Shown here: positions 38,501 through 49,790 of the stretch, in pieces | Layout: every line of letters begins with the position of its first letter | Numbering within the stretch: position 1 is the stretch's first letter | From: an uncultured Neomegalonema sp. | GTDB taxonomy: Bacteria > Pseudomonadota > Alphaproteobacteria > Rhodobacterales > Rhodobacteraceae | Direction of reading: 5' to 3' | Length of the DNA: 64,000 nt | NCBI GenBank assembly: GCA_937995735.1 | Contig: CALKIZ010000061.1 | Span: 1 to 64,000 of the forward strand | The notes under the pieces: model-generated | Databases searched by the model: none | Told to the model about the DNA's origin: nothing | The model's input: only the letters and a program-made list of their open reading frames with translations | Translations under genes and position numbers: made by a program

Positions 38501-39826
38501 AACCGGCTCAAACGCCTGAATACCAAGGCGGTGAAGCGTCGGTGCGCGGTTAAGCATAACCGGGTGTTCGCGAATAACTTCATCGAGAATATCCCAAACC
38601 TCAGGGCGCTCTTTCTCGACCAGTTTCTTCGCCTGTTTCACGGTGGAAGACAGACCTTGCGCATCAAGTTTCGAGTAGATGAACGGTTTGAACAGCTCCA
38701 GAGCCATCTTCTTCGGCAAGCCGCATTGATGCAGCTTGAGTTCCGGCCCGGTCACAATCACCGAACGACCGGAGAAATCGACACGCTTTCCGAGCAAGTT
38801 CTGACGGAAGCGGCCTTGCTTACCCTTCAGCATGTCCGCAAGTGATTTCAGCGGACGCTTATTCGCCCCCGTAATCGTACGACCGCGACGCCCGTTATCG
38901 AACAGAGCATCGACAGATTCTTGCAGCATCCGTTTTTCGTTCCGGATGATGATGTCAGGCGCGCGCAGTTCAATCAAACGCTTGAGGCGGTTGTTACGGT
39001 TAATCACACGGCGATAAAGATCGTTCAGATCAGACGTCGCGAAGCGGCCCCCATCAAGCGGCACAAGCGGGCGCAGCTCTGGCGGGATGACCGGAACAAC
39101 GGTCATAATCATCCATTCAGGGCGGTTACCGGAATCAAGAAAGCTCTGAACGACTTTCAGGCGTTTGATGATCTTTTTCGGTTTCAGTTCACCCGTGGCA
39201 ACTGCGAGTTCTTCACGCAGTCGGCGGGCTTCTTCTTCGAGGTCCAAACCGGCGAGCATTTCACGGACGGCTTCCGCACCAATGCCCGCTTCGAAGTTTT
39301 CCGCACCAAACGCATCTTGTGCGTCCAGATACTCTTCTTCGTTCATCATCTGACCGTAGGAAAGCTCGGTCATGCCGGGATTAGTGACGATGTAGTTTTC
39401 GAAATACAGCACCCGCTCAAGATCGCGCAGAGTGATGTCGAGCATCAGACCGATACGGGACGGCAGGGATTTCAGGAACCAGATATGCGCCACAGGCGAT
39501 GCCAGCTCAATATGGCCCATACGCTCGCGGCGAACCTTTGAGAGCGTGACTTCAACGCCGCATTTCTCGCAGGTAATACCCTTGTACTTCATGCGCTTAT
39601 ATTTGCCGCATAAGCATTCGTAATCTTTGACCGGACCAAAGATACGCGCACAGAATAGACCATCACGTTCCGGCTTGAAGGTCCGGTAGTTGATGGTTTC
39701 AGGCTTCTTGATCTCACCAAAAGACCAGCTGAGGATTTTCTCCGGGCTGGCAAGCGAAATACGAATCTCATCGAAGCTGGCCGCAGGGGTTTGCGGGGCG
39801 AAGATGTTGGCGACTTCCTGGTTCAT
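35597..39826 (-). CDS. rpoC: RNA polymerase beta' subunit
   Basis: 1409 residues. Zinc ribbon near the N-terminus ([20 protein letters not shown]), active-site loop [12 protein letters not shown], bridge-helix and trigger-loop region ([17 protein letters not shown]), second zinc site including [19 protein letters not shown]. The C-terminal end is Ala/Glu-rich. Lies 120 bp after rpoB, same transcript. Confidence 0.98.
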   Translation of the reverse strand: MNQEVANIFAPQTPAASFDEIRISLASPEKILSWSFGEIKKPETINYRTFKPERDGLFCARIFGPVKDYECLCGKYKRMKYKGITCEKCGVEVTLSKVRRERMGHIELASPVAHIWFLKSLPSRIGLMLDITLRDLERVLYFENYIVTNPGMTELSYGQMMNEEEYLDAQDAFGAENFEAGIGAEAVREMLAGLDLEEEARRLREELAVATGELKPKKIIKRLKVVQSFLDSGNRPEWMIMTVVPVIPPELRPLVPLDGGRFATSDLNDLYRRVINRNNRLKRLIELRAPDIIIRNEKRMLQESVDALFDNGRRGRTITGANKRPLKSLADMLKGKQGRFRQNLLGKRVDFSGRSVIVTGPELKLHQCGLPKKMALELFKPFIYSKLDAQGLSSTVKQAKKLVEKERPEVWDILDEVIREHPVMLNRAPTLHRLGIQAFEPVLIEGKAIQLHPLVCAAFNADFDGDQMAVHVPLSLEAQLEARVLMMSTNNILSPANGKPIIVPSQDIILGLYYMTLMRDGEPGEYKEDAEGRPLCGVYSDMDEIEHALHSGTVTLHSKIRARVWTFDDEGNRVFKRVETTPGRMKLGALLPENERLDFDIVNRLIRKREVGDVIDTVYRFSGQKDTVIFCDQMMKLGFSEAFKAGISFGKDDMEIPDTKWDFVNETRSQVNAFEDQYQEGLITQGEKYNKVIDAWAKCNDKVTDAMMGTISAEHKDENGRTIEPNSVYMMAHSGARGSVTQMKQLGGMRGLMTKPSGEIIETPIISNFKEGLTVLEYFNSTHGARKGLADTALKTANSGYLTRRLVDVAQDCIIEIEDCQTDIGINCEAAVDGGEIISSLSERLLGRVPLEDITDPATGDVLFEKNMIIDEAASLAIEEAGVSSVKIRSPLTCEAPNGICGKCYGRDLARGEAVNIGEAVGIIAAQSIGEPGTQLTMRTFHIGGTAQVTDQSFVESSQEGKLEIRNANMLENSAGDTIVVARNVQLAILDPQGNDRAVHKLAYGSKLLVKDGDDIKRGQKLAEWDPYTLPIISEKKGIAKFVDLIPGISIRDEMDEATGITQRIVSDWRSAPKGSDLKPAITMVDAKGETFTLDNGNPAHYFMSVDAILSVEDGQEVEAGEVIARIPREGAKTRDITGGLPRVAELFEARRPKDHAIIAEIDGYVKFGRDYKNKRRISIESGEEDGETREYLIQKGKHITVQEGDFIQKGEYLLDGNPAPHDILHVSGIEKLAEYLINEVQDVYRLQGVKISDKHIEVIVRQMLQKIEITDSGETTFLKGEQIDRLEFEEANRRAEEEGRRVACGNPILLGITKASLQTRSFISAASFQETTRVLTEASVQGKRDKLIGLKENVIVGRLIPAGTGGMAARMKRIASDRDKAIIAERKAAAEEAAKLEAPKESSQDAAE

Positions 39827-39946
39827 TCAGAGTCTCCTGTTGCCCGTCGGGGCGTCATTCTAAGTCTTAGCGTAGTTTGGCGGGGATCAGCTCGCACCGA
39901 AAGCCCTAGCCACCCTCCCTAAAAGGCAGGGTTTTTAAGCCACGCC

Positions 39947-42900
39947 CTATTCTTCTTCGGCTTCTAGCAACTCGACATTGAGGCCGAGAGAGCGGATCTC
40001 TTTGACCAAGACGTTGAACGATTCCGGTATACCGGCTTCGAAATTGTCTTCGCCTTTGACGATGCTCTCGTAGACCTTGGTCCGTCCCGCCACGTCGTCC
40101 GATTTCACCGTCAGCATTTCCTGCAAGGTGTAAGCGGCGCCGTATGCTTCGAGTGCCCAAACCTCCATCTCTCCGAAACGCTGTCCGCCGAACTGGGCTT
40201 TGCCGCCAAGTGGCTGTTGCGTGACGAGAGAATATGGACCCGTTGACCGAGCGTGGATTTTGTCATCCACGAGGTGGTGTAGCTTGAGCAGGTACTTGTA
40301 CCCAACAGTGACCTTACGCGCGAATGCTTCGCCTGTGCGGCCATCATAAAGCTGCATTTGACCCGAGGTATCGAGGCCCGCATTCTTGAGGTTCTCGACA
40401 ATATCCGCCTCTTTCGCACCGTCGAAAACCGGCGTACCGAAGGGAACACCGCTGGTGACGTTTTCCGCCGCTTCGATGAACTCGTTCTCCGGCATCGGAG
40501 CGAGTGCGGAATCGAAGACTTCCTCGCCATAAGCGATTTTCATCGCGTCCTGCACAGGGGTCATATCGCCCTGTTGACGGTAAACTTCCAACGCCTCTTC
40601 AATCGAGCGGCCAAAGCTAGCCGATGCCCAAGACAGGTGCGTCTCAAGGATTTGACCGACATTCATCCGTGAAGGCACACCGAGCGGGTTCAGTACGATG
40701 TCAACCGGCTGTCCGCTTTCTAGGAACGGCATGTCTTCCTGCGGCATAACGCGGGAGATAACTCCCTTGTTTCCGTGGCGACCCGCCATTTTATCACCGG
40801 ATTGGAGCTTACGCTTCACCGCGATGAAGACCTTGACGGTTTTCATCACACCCGGAGGCAGATCGTCGCCGCGACGGATTTTCTCAACTTTATCATCGAA
40901 ACGACGGTCAAGGGCTTTCTTTTGAAGCTCGTACTGCTCGTTGAGCAATTCGATTTCCTTCATCAGATCGTCGTCTTTTAGCGTGATTTTCCACATATCC
41001 GAACGGACCGACAAAGAACCGAGGTTCTCCATGGTTAGTTCGGTTTTCGCCGGCAGGTCTTTCGGGCCTTTGACAACCTCATGACCGACAAGCAAATCCG
41101 AAAGCCGGGAATAGATGTTGCGGTCAATGATGCCGCGCTCATCGTCGCGGTCACGGGTGAGGGTTTCGATTTCCTCACGCTCGATCTGTTGAGCACGCTC
41201 GTCTTTATCGACACCGTAACGGTTGAAGACGCGAACCTCGACGACAGTCCCGAAATCACCGGGAGCCATACGCAGCGAGGTATCGCGCACATCCGAGGCT
41301 TTTTCGCCAAAGATCGCGCGGAGGAGTTTTTCCTCTGGCGTCATGGGAGACTCGCCCTTTGGCGTGATCTTACCGACCAGAATATCGCCGGGCACAACTT
41401 CCGCGCCGATATAGACAATACCGGCTTCATCGAGGTTACGAAGCGCTTCTTCACCAACGTTCGGAATGTCGCGTGTGATGTCTTCCGGCCCGAGCTTCGT
41501 ATCACGGGCATTAACTTCATATTCCTCGATATGAATCGAGGTGAAGACATCATCCTTCACGATACGCTCTGAAATGAGGATGGAATCCTCGAAGTTATAG
41601 CCATTCCACGGCATGAACGCGACGAGCACGTTTTTACCCAGGGCCAATTCGCCAAGATCGGTAGACGGACCATCGGCAATTACATCGCCGGCGAAAACAT
41701 TATCGCCCACCTTCACCAGCGGACGCTGGTTGATACAGGTGTTTTGGTTCGAGCGTTGGAACTTGCGCAGACGGTAAATGTCCACGCCGGGATCACCCGG
41801 TTCCATTTTCTCGGTTACACGGACCACGATCCGCATCGCATCAACCTGATCAATCGTTCCCGCACGGCGCGCGGTAATGGATGCGCCGGAGTCGCGCGCG
41901 ACACGCGCCTCCATGCCGGTTCCGACCAGCGGAGCCTCAGCTTTTAGAAGCGGCACAGCCTGCCGCTGCATGTTCGATCCCATCAGGGCGCGGTTCGCAT
42001 CGTCATTCTCAAGGAACGGGATCAGCGACGCCGCGACCGAAACAAGCTGCTTCGGCGACACGTCAATCAAATCGACGTTTTCACGCGGGTTCATCATGAA
42101 ATCACCCGCCTTACGGGTCGAGACAACTTCGTTTTCAAAGCCCCCTTCCGCCGTCAGGTTCGCGTTTGCCTGCGCAACCGTATGCTTCATCTCTTCCATG
42201 GCAGAGATATAAACAACTTCATCGGTTACTTTGCCGTCAATCACTTTGCGGTACGGGCTTTCGATAAAGCCGTATTTATTGACCTTCGCAAAGGTCGCCA
42301 GCGAGTTAATCAGGCCGATATTCGGCCCTTCCGGCGTTTCAATCGGACAAATCCGGCCATAATGGGTCGGGTGAACGTCGCGAACTTCAAAGCCGGCACG
42401 CTCGCGGGTCAAACCGCCCGGACCAAGCGCAGACAGGCGGCGCTTATGGGTGACTTCCGATAGCGGGTTGGTCTGATCCATAAACTGCGAAAGCTGCGAA
42501 GACCCGAAGAACTCGCGCACAGCCGCCGCAGCAGGCTTTGCGTTGATCAGGTCTTGCGGCATCACCGTGTCGATCTCGACAGAAGACATACGCTCTTTGA
42601 TCGCACGCTCTGTGCGGAGCAATCCAAGGCGGTACTGATTTTCCATCAGCTCACCGACCGAGCGCACCCGGCGGTTTCCGAGGTTGTCGATATCGTCGAT
42701 TTCTCCCTTACCGTCCCGCAGGCGCAGCAAGTTGCGGATCACTTCAACCATATCTTCTTTACGAAGCGTGCGCAGCGTATCCGGCGCATCAAGATCAAGG
42801 CGCATGTTCATCTTTACACGGCCAACCGCCGAAAGATCATACCGCTCAGGATCGAAGAAGAGGCTATCGAACATCAATTCTGCCGCTTCAAGGGTCGGCG

Positions 42901-44053
42901 GCTCGCCGGGGCGCATGACGCGGTAGATGTCCAGCAAAGACTGCTCGCGGTTGAAGTTTTTATCCGCTGCCATTGTCGTACGCATGTAAACGCCGACTTC
43001 AACGTGGTCGATATCGAGGGTCTTGACCGTCTTGGTGAGCTTCAGCTCTTCCATTTTCTCGAGCAGTTCTTCGTCAATTTCCTGACCCGCTTCTGTGAGG
43101 AGAAGACCTGTCTCTTCGTCAATTGCATCTTCGGCGATAAAGCGACCAAGGATCGCCTCGTAAGGGCTGAGAATCTTTTCAACACCCGCTTCAGCGAGCT
43201 TGCTGAGTTTACGCGGCGTCAGTTTTACGCCGGCTTCCGCAATCACTTCGCCGGACTTCGCGTCCACAAGGTCAAATTGCGGCTTTGACCCTTTGAGACG
43301 GTCCGGATTGAAAGGAGTCGCCCACCCTTTCTTGTGCTTCACGAACTCTACCTGATTGTAGAAGGTGTTCATGATTGTTTCTTGATCCATGCCAAGCGCA
43401 TACAGCAGCGTCGTCACCGGCAGCTTGCGGCGGCGGTCGATGCGCGTGAAAAGAATATCTTTCGCGTCAAAATCAAAATCGAGCCATGAGCCACGATATG
43501 GGATAATCCGCGCATTGAAGAGCAGCTTACCCGAGGAGTGGGATTTGCCGCTGTCATGACTAAAGAACACGCCCGGCGAACGGTGCATTTGTGATACAAT
43601 CACGCGCTCCGTGCCATTCACAACGAATGTACCGTTATTTGTCATAAGGGGCATATCGCCCATGTAGACATCTTGCTCTTTGATGTCCTTAACGGACCGT
43701 GCCTGCGTTTCTTCATCGACTTCAAAAACGACGAGACGCAAGGTGACCTTCAGCGGCGCGGCATAGGTCATGTCACGCGCTTGGCATTCTTCAACGTCAA
43801 ACTTCGGCGCTTCCAGATCGTATTTTACGAATTCCAGCGTCGAGGTTTCATTGAAGTCTTTAATCGGGAAAACCGAGTTAAAGACGCATTCAATTCCCAT
43901 GTCCTTGCGACGCTCTTCGATGCCATCGCCAGAATTGAGAAACAGGTCGTAAGAACTCTTTTGCACCTCGATCAGGTTGGGCATGTCCGCGACTTCGCGA
44001 ATCTTGCCATACATTTTGCGGATACGTTTGCGGCCGATGTGCGTCTGCGCCAT
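39947..44053 (-). CDS. rpoB: RNA polymerase beta subunit
   Basis: 1368-residue catalytic subunit. The rifampicin-binding cluster reads [20 protein letters not shown] followed by [10 protein letters not shown], keeping the Asp, His and Ser positions hit by resistance mutations, so the allele looks sensitive. The C-terminal clamp has [20 protein letters not shown]-like sequence (here [16 protein letters not shown]). Start [18 protein letters not shown]. Separated from rplL by 330 bp holding a terminator and a possible promoter. Confidence 0.98.
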   Translation of the reverse strand: MAQTHIGRKRIRKMYGKIREVADMPNLIEVQKSSYDLFLNSGDGIEERRKDMGIECVFNSVFPIKDFNETSTLEFVKYDLEAPKFDVEECQARDMTYAAPLKVTLRLVVFEVDEETQARSVKDIKEQDVYMGDMPLMTNNGTFVVNGTERVIVSQMHRSPGVFFSHDSGKSHSSGKLLFNARIIPYRGSWLDFDFDAKDILFTRIDRRRKLPVTTLLYALGMDQETIMNTFYNQVEFVKHKKGWATPFNPDRLKGSKPQFDLVDAKSGEVIAEAGVKLTPRKLSKLAEAGVEKILSPYEAILGRFIAEDAIDEETGLLLTEAGQEIDEELLEKMEELKLTKTVKTLDIDHVEVGVYMRTTMAADKNFNREQSLLDIYRVMRPGEPPTLEAAELMFDSLFFDPERYDLSAVGRVKMNMRLDLDAPDTLRTLRKEDMVEVIRNLLRLRDGKGEIDDIDNLGNRRVRSVGELMENQYRLGLLRTERAIKERMSSVEIDTVMPQDLINAKPAAAAVREFFGSSQLSQFMDQTNPLSEVTHKRRLSALGPGGLTRERAGFEVRDVHPTHYGRICPIETPEGPNIGLINSLATFAKVNKYGFIESPYRKVIDGKVTDEVVYISAMEEMKHTVAQANANLTAEGGFENEVVSTRKAGDFMMNPRENVDLIDVSPKQLVSVAASLIPFLENDDANRALMGSNMQRQAVPLLKAEAPLVGTGMEARVARDSGASITARRAGTIDQVDAMRIVVRVTEKMEPGDPGVDIYRLRKFQRSNQNTCINQRPLVKVGDNVFAGDVIADGPSTDLGELALGKNVLVAFMPWNGYNFEDSILISERIVKDDVFTSIHIEEYEVNARDTKLGPEDITRDIPNVGEEALRNLDEAGIVYIGAEVVPGDILVGKITPKGESPMTPEEKLLRAIFGEKASDVRDTSLRMAPGDFGTVVEVRVFNRYGVDKDERAQQIEREEIETLTRDRDDERGIIDRNIYSRLSDLLVGHEVVKGPKDLPAKTELTMENLGSLSVRSDMWKITLKDDDLMKEIELLNEQYELQKKALDRRFDDKVEKIRRGDDLPPGVMKTVKVFIAVKRKLQSGDKMAGRHGNKGVISRVMPQEDMPFLESGQPVDIVLNPLGVPSRMNVGQILETHLSWASASFGRSIEEALEVYRQQGDMTPVQDAMKIAYGEEVFDSALAPMPENEFIEAAENVTSGVPFGTPVFDGAKEADIVENLKNAGLDTSGQMQLYDGRTGEAFARKVTVGYKYLLKLHHLVDDKIHARSTGPYSLVTQQPLGGKAQFGGQRFGEMEVWALEAYGAAYTLQEMLTVKSDDVAGRTKVYESIVKGEDNFEAGIPESFNVLVKEIRSLGLNVELLEAEEE

Positions 44054-44199
44054 TCGTTCCTCGTCTCTTTAGGAAGCCAGCCGCCCAAGGCCGCACTCCC
44101 AATCCCTGCCTAACGCGCCAGTAATGTCCGCGTCACACCAAAATTTTCTGTCCTTAAGCGAATCGCTGCGTGCGTCACAAAAGGTTTATAAATCAACAA

Positions 44200-44229
44200 A
44201 TTATACACCACCGCTGGCGATATTTTCAG
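44200..44229 (-). promoter_or_regulatory. Possible rpoB promoter
   Basis: On the minus strand a perfect TATAAT preceded at 18 bp by CTGAAA. The -35 is weak. It lies downstream of the rplL terminator and about 145 bp before rpoB, where an independent start would be useful. The rest of the 330 bp gap shows no credible gene. Confidence 0.4.
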
Positions 44230-44305
44230 CGGTAGAACGTCCCTATTAAAGTTGGCATGAGCGTCGTTTACCCAATTTTCGAACAAATTCCAAGCCCCGA
44301 GGCAC

Positions 44306-44336
44306 AAAAAGGCCGGACGCGAAATCACGTCCGACC
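44306..44336 (-). terminator. Terminator or attenuator between rplL and rpoB
   Basis: GGTCGGACG pairs with CGTCCGGCC (one wobble) around an 8-base loop, followed by five T on the minus strand. Placement matches the classical attenuator that lowers rpoBC relative to the ribosomal genes. Confidence 0.85.
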
Positions 44337-44384
44337 ACTTTGTCAAGCAGCTTCAGGTTGCCCCAATGCCGCAGCGCGGCGACC

Positions 44385-44762
44385 TTACTTGAGTTCGACC
44401 GTTGCGCCAGCCTCTTCGAGCTTGGTTTTCATCTCTTCAGCTTCAGCCTTAGGAACATCTTCCTTGACTTCCTTCGGTGCACCTTCAACGAGGTCTTTCG
44501 CTTCTTTCAGGCCAAGACCTGTAATCGCGCGGACTTCCTTGATGACGTTAATTTTCTTGTCACCGGCAGACATGAGCATAACCGTGAAGTCGGTTTTCTC
44601 TTCTGCTGCGCCACCACCGCCATCGGCAGGGCCAGCCATCATCACAGCGCCACCAGCGGCAGGCTCGATGCCGTACTCATCCTTGAGGATGTTTTTCAAC
44701 TCGCCTGCTTCGAGCAGGGTCAGACCGACAATTTGTTCGGCCAGTGCTTTAAGATCAGCCAT
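44385..44762 (-). CDS. rplL: 50S ribosomal protein L7/L12
   Basis: 125-residue stalk protein that recruits translation GTPases. N-terminal dimer helix ([20 protein letters not shown]), Ala/Gly hinge, C-terminal factor-binding domain with [20 protein letters not shown]. Follows rplJ by 91 bp in the same transcript. Confidence 0.97.
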   Translation of the reverse strand: MADLKALAEQIVGLTLLEAGELKNILKDEYGIEPAAGGAVMMAGPADGGGGAAEEKTDFTVMLMSAGDKKINVIKEVRAITGLGLKEAKDLVEGAPKEVKEDVPKAEAEEMKTKLEEAGATVELK

Positions 44763-44853
44763 TTATTTCTTCCGTTCTTTTTCAAGTGGTCCAGCGTCGC
44801 ACCCCATAAAAGGGGGTCAAAATCACTACGCGGCCTCATAAGTCACTGTAAGA

Positions 44854-45366
44854 TCAGGCAGCTTTCTCTTCGATAGTCGAGAGAATACCTGCAATATTGC
44901 TTGCAGGTGCGCCAATCGCGGATGCGAGGTTGCTTGCAGGTGCGCCGAGCATTCCGGCAATCATCGAAAGCGTTTCCTCGCGAGAAGGCATGGCTGCCAG
45001 TGACTTTACGCCACTTTCATCCAGAACCGAGTCGCCCATAGCCCCACCAACGATCACGAGCTTGTCGTTATCCTTGGCATATTTCTCGACCACTTTCGCG
45101 GCAGAGATAGGGTCTTCAGCATAGGCAAGCACAGTCGACCCGGTCAGGAACTTTGACATTCCTTCACAGGGTTTACCCTCAAGTGCGATTTTGGCGAGCT
45201 TATTCTTGGCGACGCGGACCGATGCACCTGCTTCACGCATTTGCGACCGAAAATCCGTCATCTCAGCAACTGTAAGACCCTTGTAGTGACAAACTACAAC
45301 GGCGCCAGAGTCCGAAAAAATCTGGCCGAGTTCCTCGACCACCGCTTCTTTCTGGGCTCTATCCAC
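44854..45366 (-). CDS. rplJ: 50S ribosomal protein L10
   Basis: About 170 residues; anchors L7/L12 dimers to 23S rRNA and, as the L10-L12 complex, represses its own leader. The GTG start ([15 protein letters not shown]) has GGAG seven bases upstream; an in-frame TTG five codons earlier precedes that SD and is rejected. C-terminal helix with the tandem [20 protein letters not shown] binds L7/L12. Confidence 0.95.
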   Translation of the reverse strand: MDRAQKEAVVEELGQIFSDSGAVVVCHYKGLTVAEMTDFRSQMREAGASVRVAKNKLAKIALEGKPCEGMSKFLTGSTVLAYAEDPISAAKVVEKYAKDNDKLVIVGGAMGDSVLDESGVKSLAAMPSREETLSMIAGMLGAPASNLASAIGAPASNIAGILSTIEEKAA

Positions 45367-45608
45367 AGTCTTCTCCAACAATCATGGCAGGTTGGTGTCG
45401 CACGCGACCCTCTCCACCGGCTCAGGGGTGCCGATTGCGGGCAAAGCCCACCGCCGACGTCGTACTGTCCGGGTTCCCGCGCATGAACAGAGCAGCCTGT
45501 GAGGGCTGATCGGATATGCTCGTTCCCCGTCTAGGGCTGGATTTATGACTATAACGCCACCAACCGTCTCGGACAGGTTCTCGCGGCCCAATGACCGGAG
45601 AGAAGTGG

Positions 45609-45637
45609 TATCTAACGGGGAGTCGAAGCAGGGTCAA
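45609..45637 (-). promoter_or_regulatory. Promoter of rplJL with long leader
   Basis: On the minus strand TTGACC, 17 bp, TAGATA, a strong sigma-70-type match overlapping the last part of the intergenic space after the Ldh2-type gene. The leader to rplJ would be about 235 nt (45367-45600), a length fit for an L10-L12 autoregulatory structure; no gene is seen in it. Confidence 0.75.
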
Positions 45638-45649
45638 GCACGCTGTGCT

Positions 45650-46636
45650 TTAACTGTCCAGCCCCGCCAACCTTCGGGTTTGCTGCCAAACCGCATCTTC
45701 AAGCGAAACCGGGTCATTCTCTTGCTTGCCTTGGCCCGGTATCCGCGCGCCCTGATCCAACGCGACGCCCTCTTCGACTTGTTTAAGACGATCAAAGAAT
45801 GCACCGGAGACGTCCGGGTCCATGAGCAAGTAATATTGGCCCAGATCATGGGGAGGCCCTTCAGGGGCTTTGAGAGGTTTGACATCGCGGCTGACCACGC
45901 CGCCGGTCAATCCCGCCGCCAGCAATTCAGCCATCAAGCCAAACCCCCAACCTTTATAGCCGCCCATACTCACGAGCGAGCCGGTTAGCGCGGCTTCGGG
46001 GTCGGTGGTCGGTTTGCCCTCGGCATCGACAGCCCAGCCCTCGGGGATGCGCTCTCCGGCGGTTTTGGCCATTGTAATCTTGCCCAGCGCCACGGTAGTT
46101 GTGGATTGGTCGAACTGCATCGCCAACCCGCCCTGCCCGTCCGGTACGGAAAAGGCAATCGGGTTCGTACCGATCACCCGCGTCCGCCCACCGGGAGGCG
46201 CTACGATGGGCGAAGCATTGGTCATCCCGAGGCCGATCAAACCTTCACGCGCAATCTGTTCGGTGAAAAACCCCAGCGAGGTGCAGGTATGCGCATGGCC
46301 CACCGCAAGGCTGGCGACACCGCATTCGCGCGCGGCAGCAACCGCCTCCGGCAACGCACGGGTAAACGCCGATTGTGCAAAGCCGAACTGAGCATCCACA
46401 TGCACCGCACCGGGGCGGGGGCGGGTCACGACCGGCTCGGCATCGCCTTTGACCCGACCGCTGTTGAGCTGCGTACAATAGCTTTCGAGATAATAGAGGC
46501 CGCAAATACGGTTGCCGATTGCCTCGGCCTTGCGCACCGCCCGCGCCACCTCTGCCGCAATCCACGGCGTAGCGCCGTGCCGTTCTAGCGCGGTTTTCGT
46601 TGTGGATTCAATTTCATCAAGGGACACATGCGGCAT
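45650..46636 (-). CDS. Ldh2-family NAD(P)-dependent malate/lactate/sulfolactate-type dehydrogenase
   Basis: 328 residues of the Ldh_2 fold, unrelated to Rossmann dehydrogenases. The conserved N-terminus (EIESTTKTALERHGATPWIA), the active-site His in VGHAHTCTSLGFF, the cofactor segment GLGMTNASPIVAPPGG with GTNPIAF, and GGYKGWGFGLMAELLAAGL are visible. Family members oxidise malate, lactate, ureidoglycolate or (R)-sulfolactate, or reduce cyclic imino acids; substrate is not deducible. It interrupts the usual rplA-rplJ linkage. Confidence 0.85.
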   Translation of the reverse strand: MPHVSLDEIESTTKTALERHGATPWIAAEVARAVRKAEAIGNRICGLYYLESYCTQLNSGRVKGDAEPVVTRPRPGAVHVDAQFGFAQSAFTRALPEAVAAARECGVASLAVGHAHTCTSLGFFTEQIAREGLIGLGMTNASPIVAPPGGRTRVIGTNPIAFSVPDGQGGLAMQFDQSTTTVALGKITMAKTAGERIPEGWAVDAEGKPTTDPEAALTGSLVSMGGYKGWGFGLMAELLAAGLTGGVVSRDVKPLKAPEGPPHDLGQYYLLMDPDVSGAFFDRLKQVEEGVALDQGARIPGQGKQENDPVSLEDAVWQQTRRLAGLDS

Positions 46637-46719
46637 CGGTTCGCTCTCCTTCGGTAAGAGAGCGTCTTATTCTTGAAAAGGGAGGTATGCGCAATGGGGA
46701 GATTTCTTGCGCGGGCTTC

Positions 46720-46767
46720 GCTATCGCATTGCCGTCATTCTCTTCGAGAATTTGGCGATGCGATAGC
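46720..46767. repeat. Long nested inverted repeat between Ldh2-type and carbonic anhydrase genes
   Basis: GCTATCGCAT and its exact complement ATGCGATAGC (10 bp) enclose an inner pair TTCTC/GAGAA. It has no following T run on either strand, so it is not a typical intrinsic terminator. It sits in the 187 bp gap after the carbonic anhydrase stop. Confidence 0.6.
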
Positions 46768-46823
46768 TGCGCGTTCGGCTTGCTCTAACGTCAACATGAG
46801 CCGCATTTCGCTTTCACGAAACG

Positions 46824-47666
46824 CTATTGAATTGGTGAGAGCAGGTCCGGGTTCATCACGAGATTCCGCACGCCGTGAGCGTGGTCTTCGTTAAAGGCGT
46901 TTTTCTTGAACCATTCGCCGACGCTGTGGATGTTCACTTTGGCAACCTTTGGACGGACGCTCCACGACACTTGGAACGGCGAGCCTTTTTCATTGTAGCT
47001 CGGCCCTGTTGTTGAGCCTTCATATTGTACCGGCGCGCCCGTATTGGTCGGGATATTCACCGCCTGATGGACGCCGTTGACGAGTTTGTGCTCGGTCAGT
47101 TCTACAAAGTCATGAGCATCGTCATCATTCACCAGCACATAAACTTGGGTTTCAACGCGAAGCTGAGGGTTTCCAATCGAGTCGCTCAGACATGACCCGA
47201 GCGTCGGGCCGGGTTGCACTTGCGCAGTGGTGTGGACGTAATGAACTTCGATGGTGTCACCCGATTGCAAGCCGCCAATCTCTCTATCGAGAGGTTTGCT
47301 TTCCGCTGCCGTCAACGTGCCGGAATACCCGAAGCCTGTATCGTGGCCTTTGCCATCACCATTGCCGATGTAAGTGGTGAACTCACCGCCCTTATGCTCT
47401 GCGCCTTCATGGAAATGGATGTTACAGAGGTTCATTACCTTGTAGCTTGGTGCTTCTGAGAAGGCGCGGGTGTTCTTACCGCCCAGCGTATCAATATCGC
47501 GAGGAGATTGCGGCCCGAAACCCGCTCCCTTTGTGCTTTTAGCCAATGCAGCACGTTGGTCTTTGATAGTTTCATCCGAAACGGCTTTGTCAGCGTAAGC
47601 TGGCAGAATTATGAAAGCTGATGCTGAAAGTAACGCGGCGGTCATCAAGCGTAATTTCGAATTCAT
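46824..47666 (-). CDS. Exported delta-class carbonic anhydrase
   Basis: 280 residues with a signal peptide (LRLMTAALLSASAFIILPAYA) cut after AYA. The mature part has a His-rich metal site, CNIHFHEGAEHKGGEF, and a second His pair in IEVHYVHTTAQ, as in the delta class first known from diatoms and found in marine bacteria. It would interconvert CO2 and bicarbonate in the periplasm, supplying bicarbonate. Two Cys (one in the metal loop, one in LGSCLSDS) may form a disulfide. Class assignment is from motif recognition and is less sure than the fold. Confidence 0.75.
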   Translation of the reverse strand: MNSKLRLMTAALLSASAFIILPAYADKAVSDETIKDQRAALAKSTKGAGFGPQSPRDIDTLGGKNTRAFSEAPSYKVMNLCNIHFHEGAEHKGGEFTTYIGNGDGKGHDTGFGYSGTLTAAESKPLDREIGGLQSGDTIEVHYVHTTAQVQPGPTLGSCLSDSIGNPQLRVETQVYVLVNDDDAHDFVELTEHKLVNGVHQAVNIPTNTGAPVQYEGSTTGPSYNEKGSPFQVSWSVRPKVAKVNIHSVGEWFKKNAFNEDHAHGVRNLVMNPDLLSPIQ

Positions 47667-47907
47667 TTCTAATCCTCTTAGACGTGGTAATTTACGGACA
47701 CCATGAGCTAGGCCGCATTTCGAATTTTGTTAGTCTTCGAAACTAAAATTCACAGAAAGTTTTCTGAAGATCTAAAATTGTTCTTCATTTCCCGGTGATA
47801 TGCTCGGCATTGCGTATACCTAAATTTCCGACACTTGTTCATGCACGGTCTAGCGGCCATACCGCCTTCTACCCGCTGACGATAAATTGCAACTAATCAA
47901 AGTAAGA

Positions 47908-48393
47908 ATGGCTGGACGCAAAATGATTTGGAAATCGCTTCTTCTGATCATCGGGTTGATCATGGGCAAAATTCAATGGGATAATGTACGCTTTGCCTAC
48001 ATTTATTTTCCGGCGGAGCTAGAGATTGTTGAATCGCTCGCCAGCAAAAAGTGGCATAATCGCCGCCGTGGATGTACTTTCGCGGTTATCCGTTTTTCGG
48101 AAGCGAGCAAGCAGTATCTGCTTTCGAATGGATTGCAATCGATCACTCAGCGTTATCGAAATACACCGCAACCACCATGGTTCACTACGCAGCACTGGAG
48201 CGAAACACCCTCCGCACCAAGAGATAGAGACGATGCCTATCGTGATTGTAAGGAGCATATCAGCGATCGTTTGGCTTCTGAGATCAATATAATCTTGGCA
48301 CGACCAGGTTCGTGGTCATATCGCTCGTGGAGCGGGGTTACCATCGTTTCACCAGAACATCGCCTCGCGGCAGCTTTTCGCTACGATGATTGA
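47908..48393 (+). CDS. Small protein with N-terminal membrane anchor, unknown
   Basis: About 161 residues. MAGRKMIWKSLLLIIGLIMG gives an N-terminal membrane anchor or uncleaved signal, then a soluble part with many Trp, Arg and Tyr (KKWHNRRRGCTFAVIRFSE, RPGSWSYRSWSGVTIVSP). The ATG at 47908 has only a weak ribosome site; the open frame goes back to a TTG. No family recognised. It is the only plus-strand gene inside the ribosomal block. Could be spurious. Confidence 0.5.
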   Translation: MAGRKMIWKSLLLIIGLIMGKIQWDNVRFAYIYFPAELEIVESLASKKWHNRRRGCTFAVIRFSEASKQYLLSNGLQSITQRYRNTPQPPWFTTQHWSETPSAPRDRDDAYRDCKEHISDRLASEINIILARPGSWSYRSWSGVTIVSPEHRLAAAFRYDD

Positions 48394-48409
48394 AAATAAA
48401 TACCGGCAT

Positions 48410-48440
48410 AAAAAAGCCCCGCTCCTTGGGGAGCAGGGCT
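48410..48440 (-). terminator. Terminator after rplA
   Basis: AGCCCTGCTCC pairs with GGAGCGGGGCT (one wobble) across CCAA, followed on the minus strand by TTTTTT. It ends the secE-nusG-rplKA transcript and, read the other way, may help end the small plus-strand gene. Confidence 0.88.
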
Positions 48441-48483
48441 TATGATTTAGGTGCCTCCCGGCAGGTGACGAATAGCGTTAACC

Positions 48484-49191
48484 TCAGGCCATTTCTGCCG
48501 AGATGTCGACGGTCACGCCGGGACCCATTGTCGAAGAAAGCGCGACTTTCTTGACATAGGTTCCTTTTGCGCCGGTTGGTTTGGCTTTGAGAACCGCGTC
48601 GATGATCGAACGGGCGTTCTCAGCGATTTGCGCCTCTGAGAAGCTCGCTTTGCCGATGCCAGCGTGAACAACGCCCGCTTTTTCAGCACGGAACTGAACC
48701 TGACCGCCTTTGGCGTCTTGAACAGCCTTGGCGACATCCATAGTCACCGTGCCGATTTTCGGGTTCGGCATCATGCCGCGTGGTCCGAGAACCTTACCGA
48801 GACGGCCAACGATAGGCATCATATCCGGGGTTGCGATACAAACGTCAAAGTCGATTGTGCCGCCCTGAACGATTTCCATCAGGTCTTCAGCACCGACAAC
48901 ATCCGCTCCGGCTTCTTTCGCTTCGGCGGCTTTTGCTTCACGGGCGAAGACACCAACACGGACAGTTTTGCCGGTTCCGTTTGGCAAAGACACCACGCCG
49001 CGAACCATTTGGTCAGCGTGACGCGGATCAACGCCGAGGTTCATAGCGATTTCGACCGTCTCATCGAACTTAGCCGTGGCATTCGCCTTTACCAGCTTGA
49101 TCGCTGCATCAAGATCGAGTGCTTCTTTGCCATCGGTTGCTTCTTTGAAGGCTTTTTTCGCAGCAACACTGCGTTTTCCAGCTTTTGCCAT
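48484..49191 (-). CDS. rplA: 50S ribosomal protein L1
   Basis: 235 residues, L1-stalk protein that ejects E-site tRNA and represses the rplKA mRNA in E. coli. Contains [37 protein letters not shown] and [20 protein letters not shown]. It follows rplK by 4 bp. Confidence 0.97.
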   Translation of the reverse strand: MAKAGKRSVAAKKAFKEATDGKEALDLDAAIKLVKANATAKFDETVEIAMNLGVDPRHADQMVRGVVSLPNGTGKTVRVGVFAREAKAAEAKEAGADVVGAEDLMEIVQGGTIDFDVCIATPDMMPIVGRLGKVLGPRGMMPNPKIGTVTMDVAKAVQDAKGGQVQFRAEKAGVVHAGIGKASFSEAQIAENARSIIDAVLKAKPTGAKGTYVKKVALSSTMGPGVTVDISAEMA

Positions 49192-49195
49192 TCGA

Positions 49196-49624
49196 TCAGT
49201 CCTCCACTTTCAGGCCCATCGAACGGGCGGACCCGGCGATGATTTTCATGGCCTGCTCAACGGTGTTCGCGTTGAGGTCAACCATTTTCGCTTCTGCGAT
49301 TTCGCGAAGTTGTGCCTGTTTTACTGTGCCGACGCTATCGCGACCGGGAGCCTTGGAGCCGGATTTCAGCTTCATCGACTTTTTGAGGAAGTAACTGGCA
49401 GGAGGCGTCTTAATTTCGAACGTGAAAGACTTATCCTGATAATAGGTGATGATGGTCGGACACGGTGCGCCCGGCTCTTGCTCCTGCGTCTTGGCATTAA
49501 ATGCCTTACAGAATTCCATGATGTTGATGCCGCGCTGACCCAATGCCGGGCCGATGGGCGGTGACGGGTTTGCTTTACCCGCCGGTACTTGCAGCTTGAG
49601 CTGCCCGACGACTTTTTTCGCCAT
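49196..49624 (-). CDS. rplK: 50S ribosomal protein L11
   Basis: 142 residues at the GTPase-associated centre. [20 protein letters not shown], then [20 protein letters not shown], end with [23 protein letters not shown] just upstream. The 166 bp leader after nusG contains a hairpin (49645-49663, GCGCCGGC/GCTGGCGC type) that could be an L1 site. Confidence 0.97.
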   Translation of the reverse strand: MAKKVVGQLKLQVPAGKANPSPPIGPALGQRGINIMEFCKAFNAKTQEQEPGAPCPTIITYYQDKSFTFEIKTPPASYFLKKSMKLKSGSKAPGRDSVGTVKQAQLREIAEAKMVDLNANTVEQAMKIIAGSARSMGLKVED

Positions 49625-49790
49625 GTTAGTCCCCTCCTAAGGGTGCGCCAGCAATGCCGGCGCGAGGTTTAGTGGTTCGGTCCGGGCGCACGCCCTCGCC
49701 TCCCACGCGATAACCGGAGCGATGCCCCGGAATTCTCTGTTTGTCGCGGTCCCGGACGCAAAACGGCATCCAGCTTTACTGGGATCGCTT

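Noticed and set aside
39947-44053. Possible rifampicin resistance change in rpoB
   Set aside because: The key Asp, His and Ser positions of the cluster are wild type; the single QTNP variant is not a known resistance position change that I can support.
44110-44346. 78-codon frame between rplL and rpoB
   Set aside because: It begins inside the rplL terminator, has no ribosome site and no family likeness.
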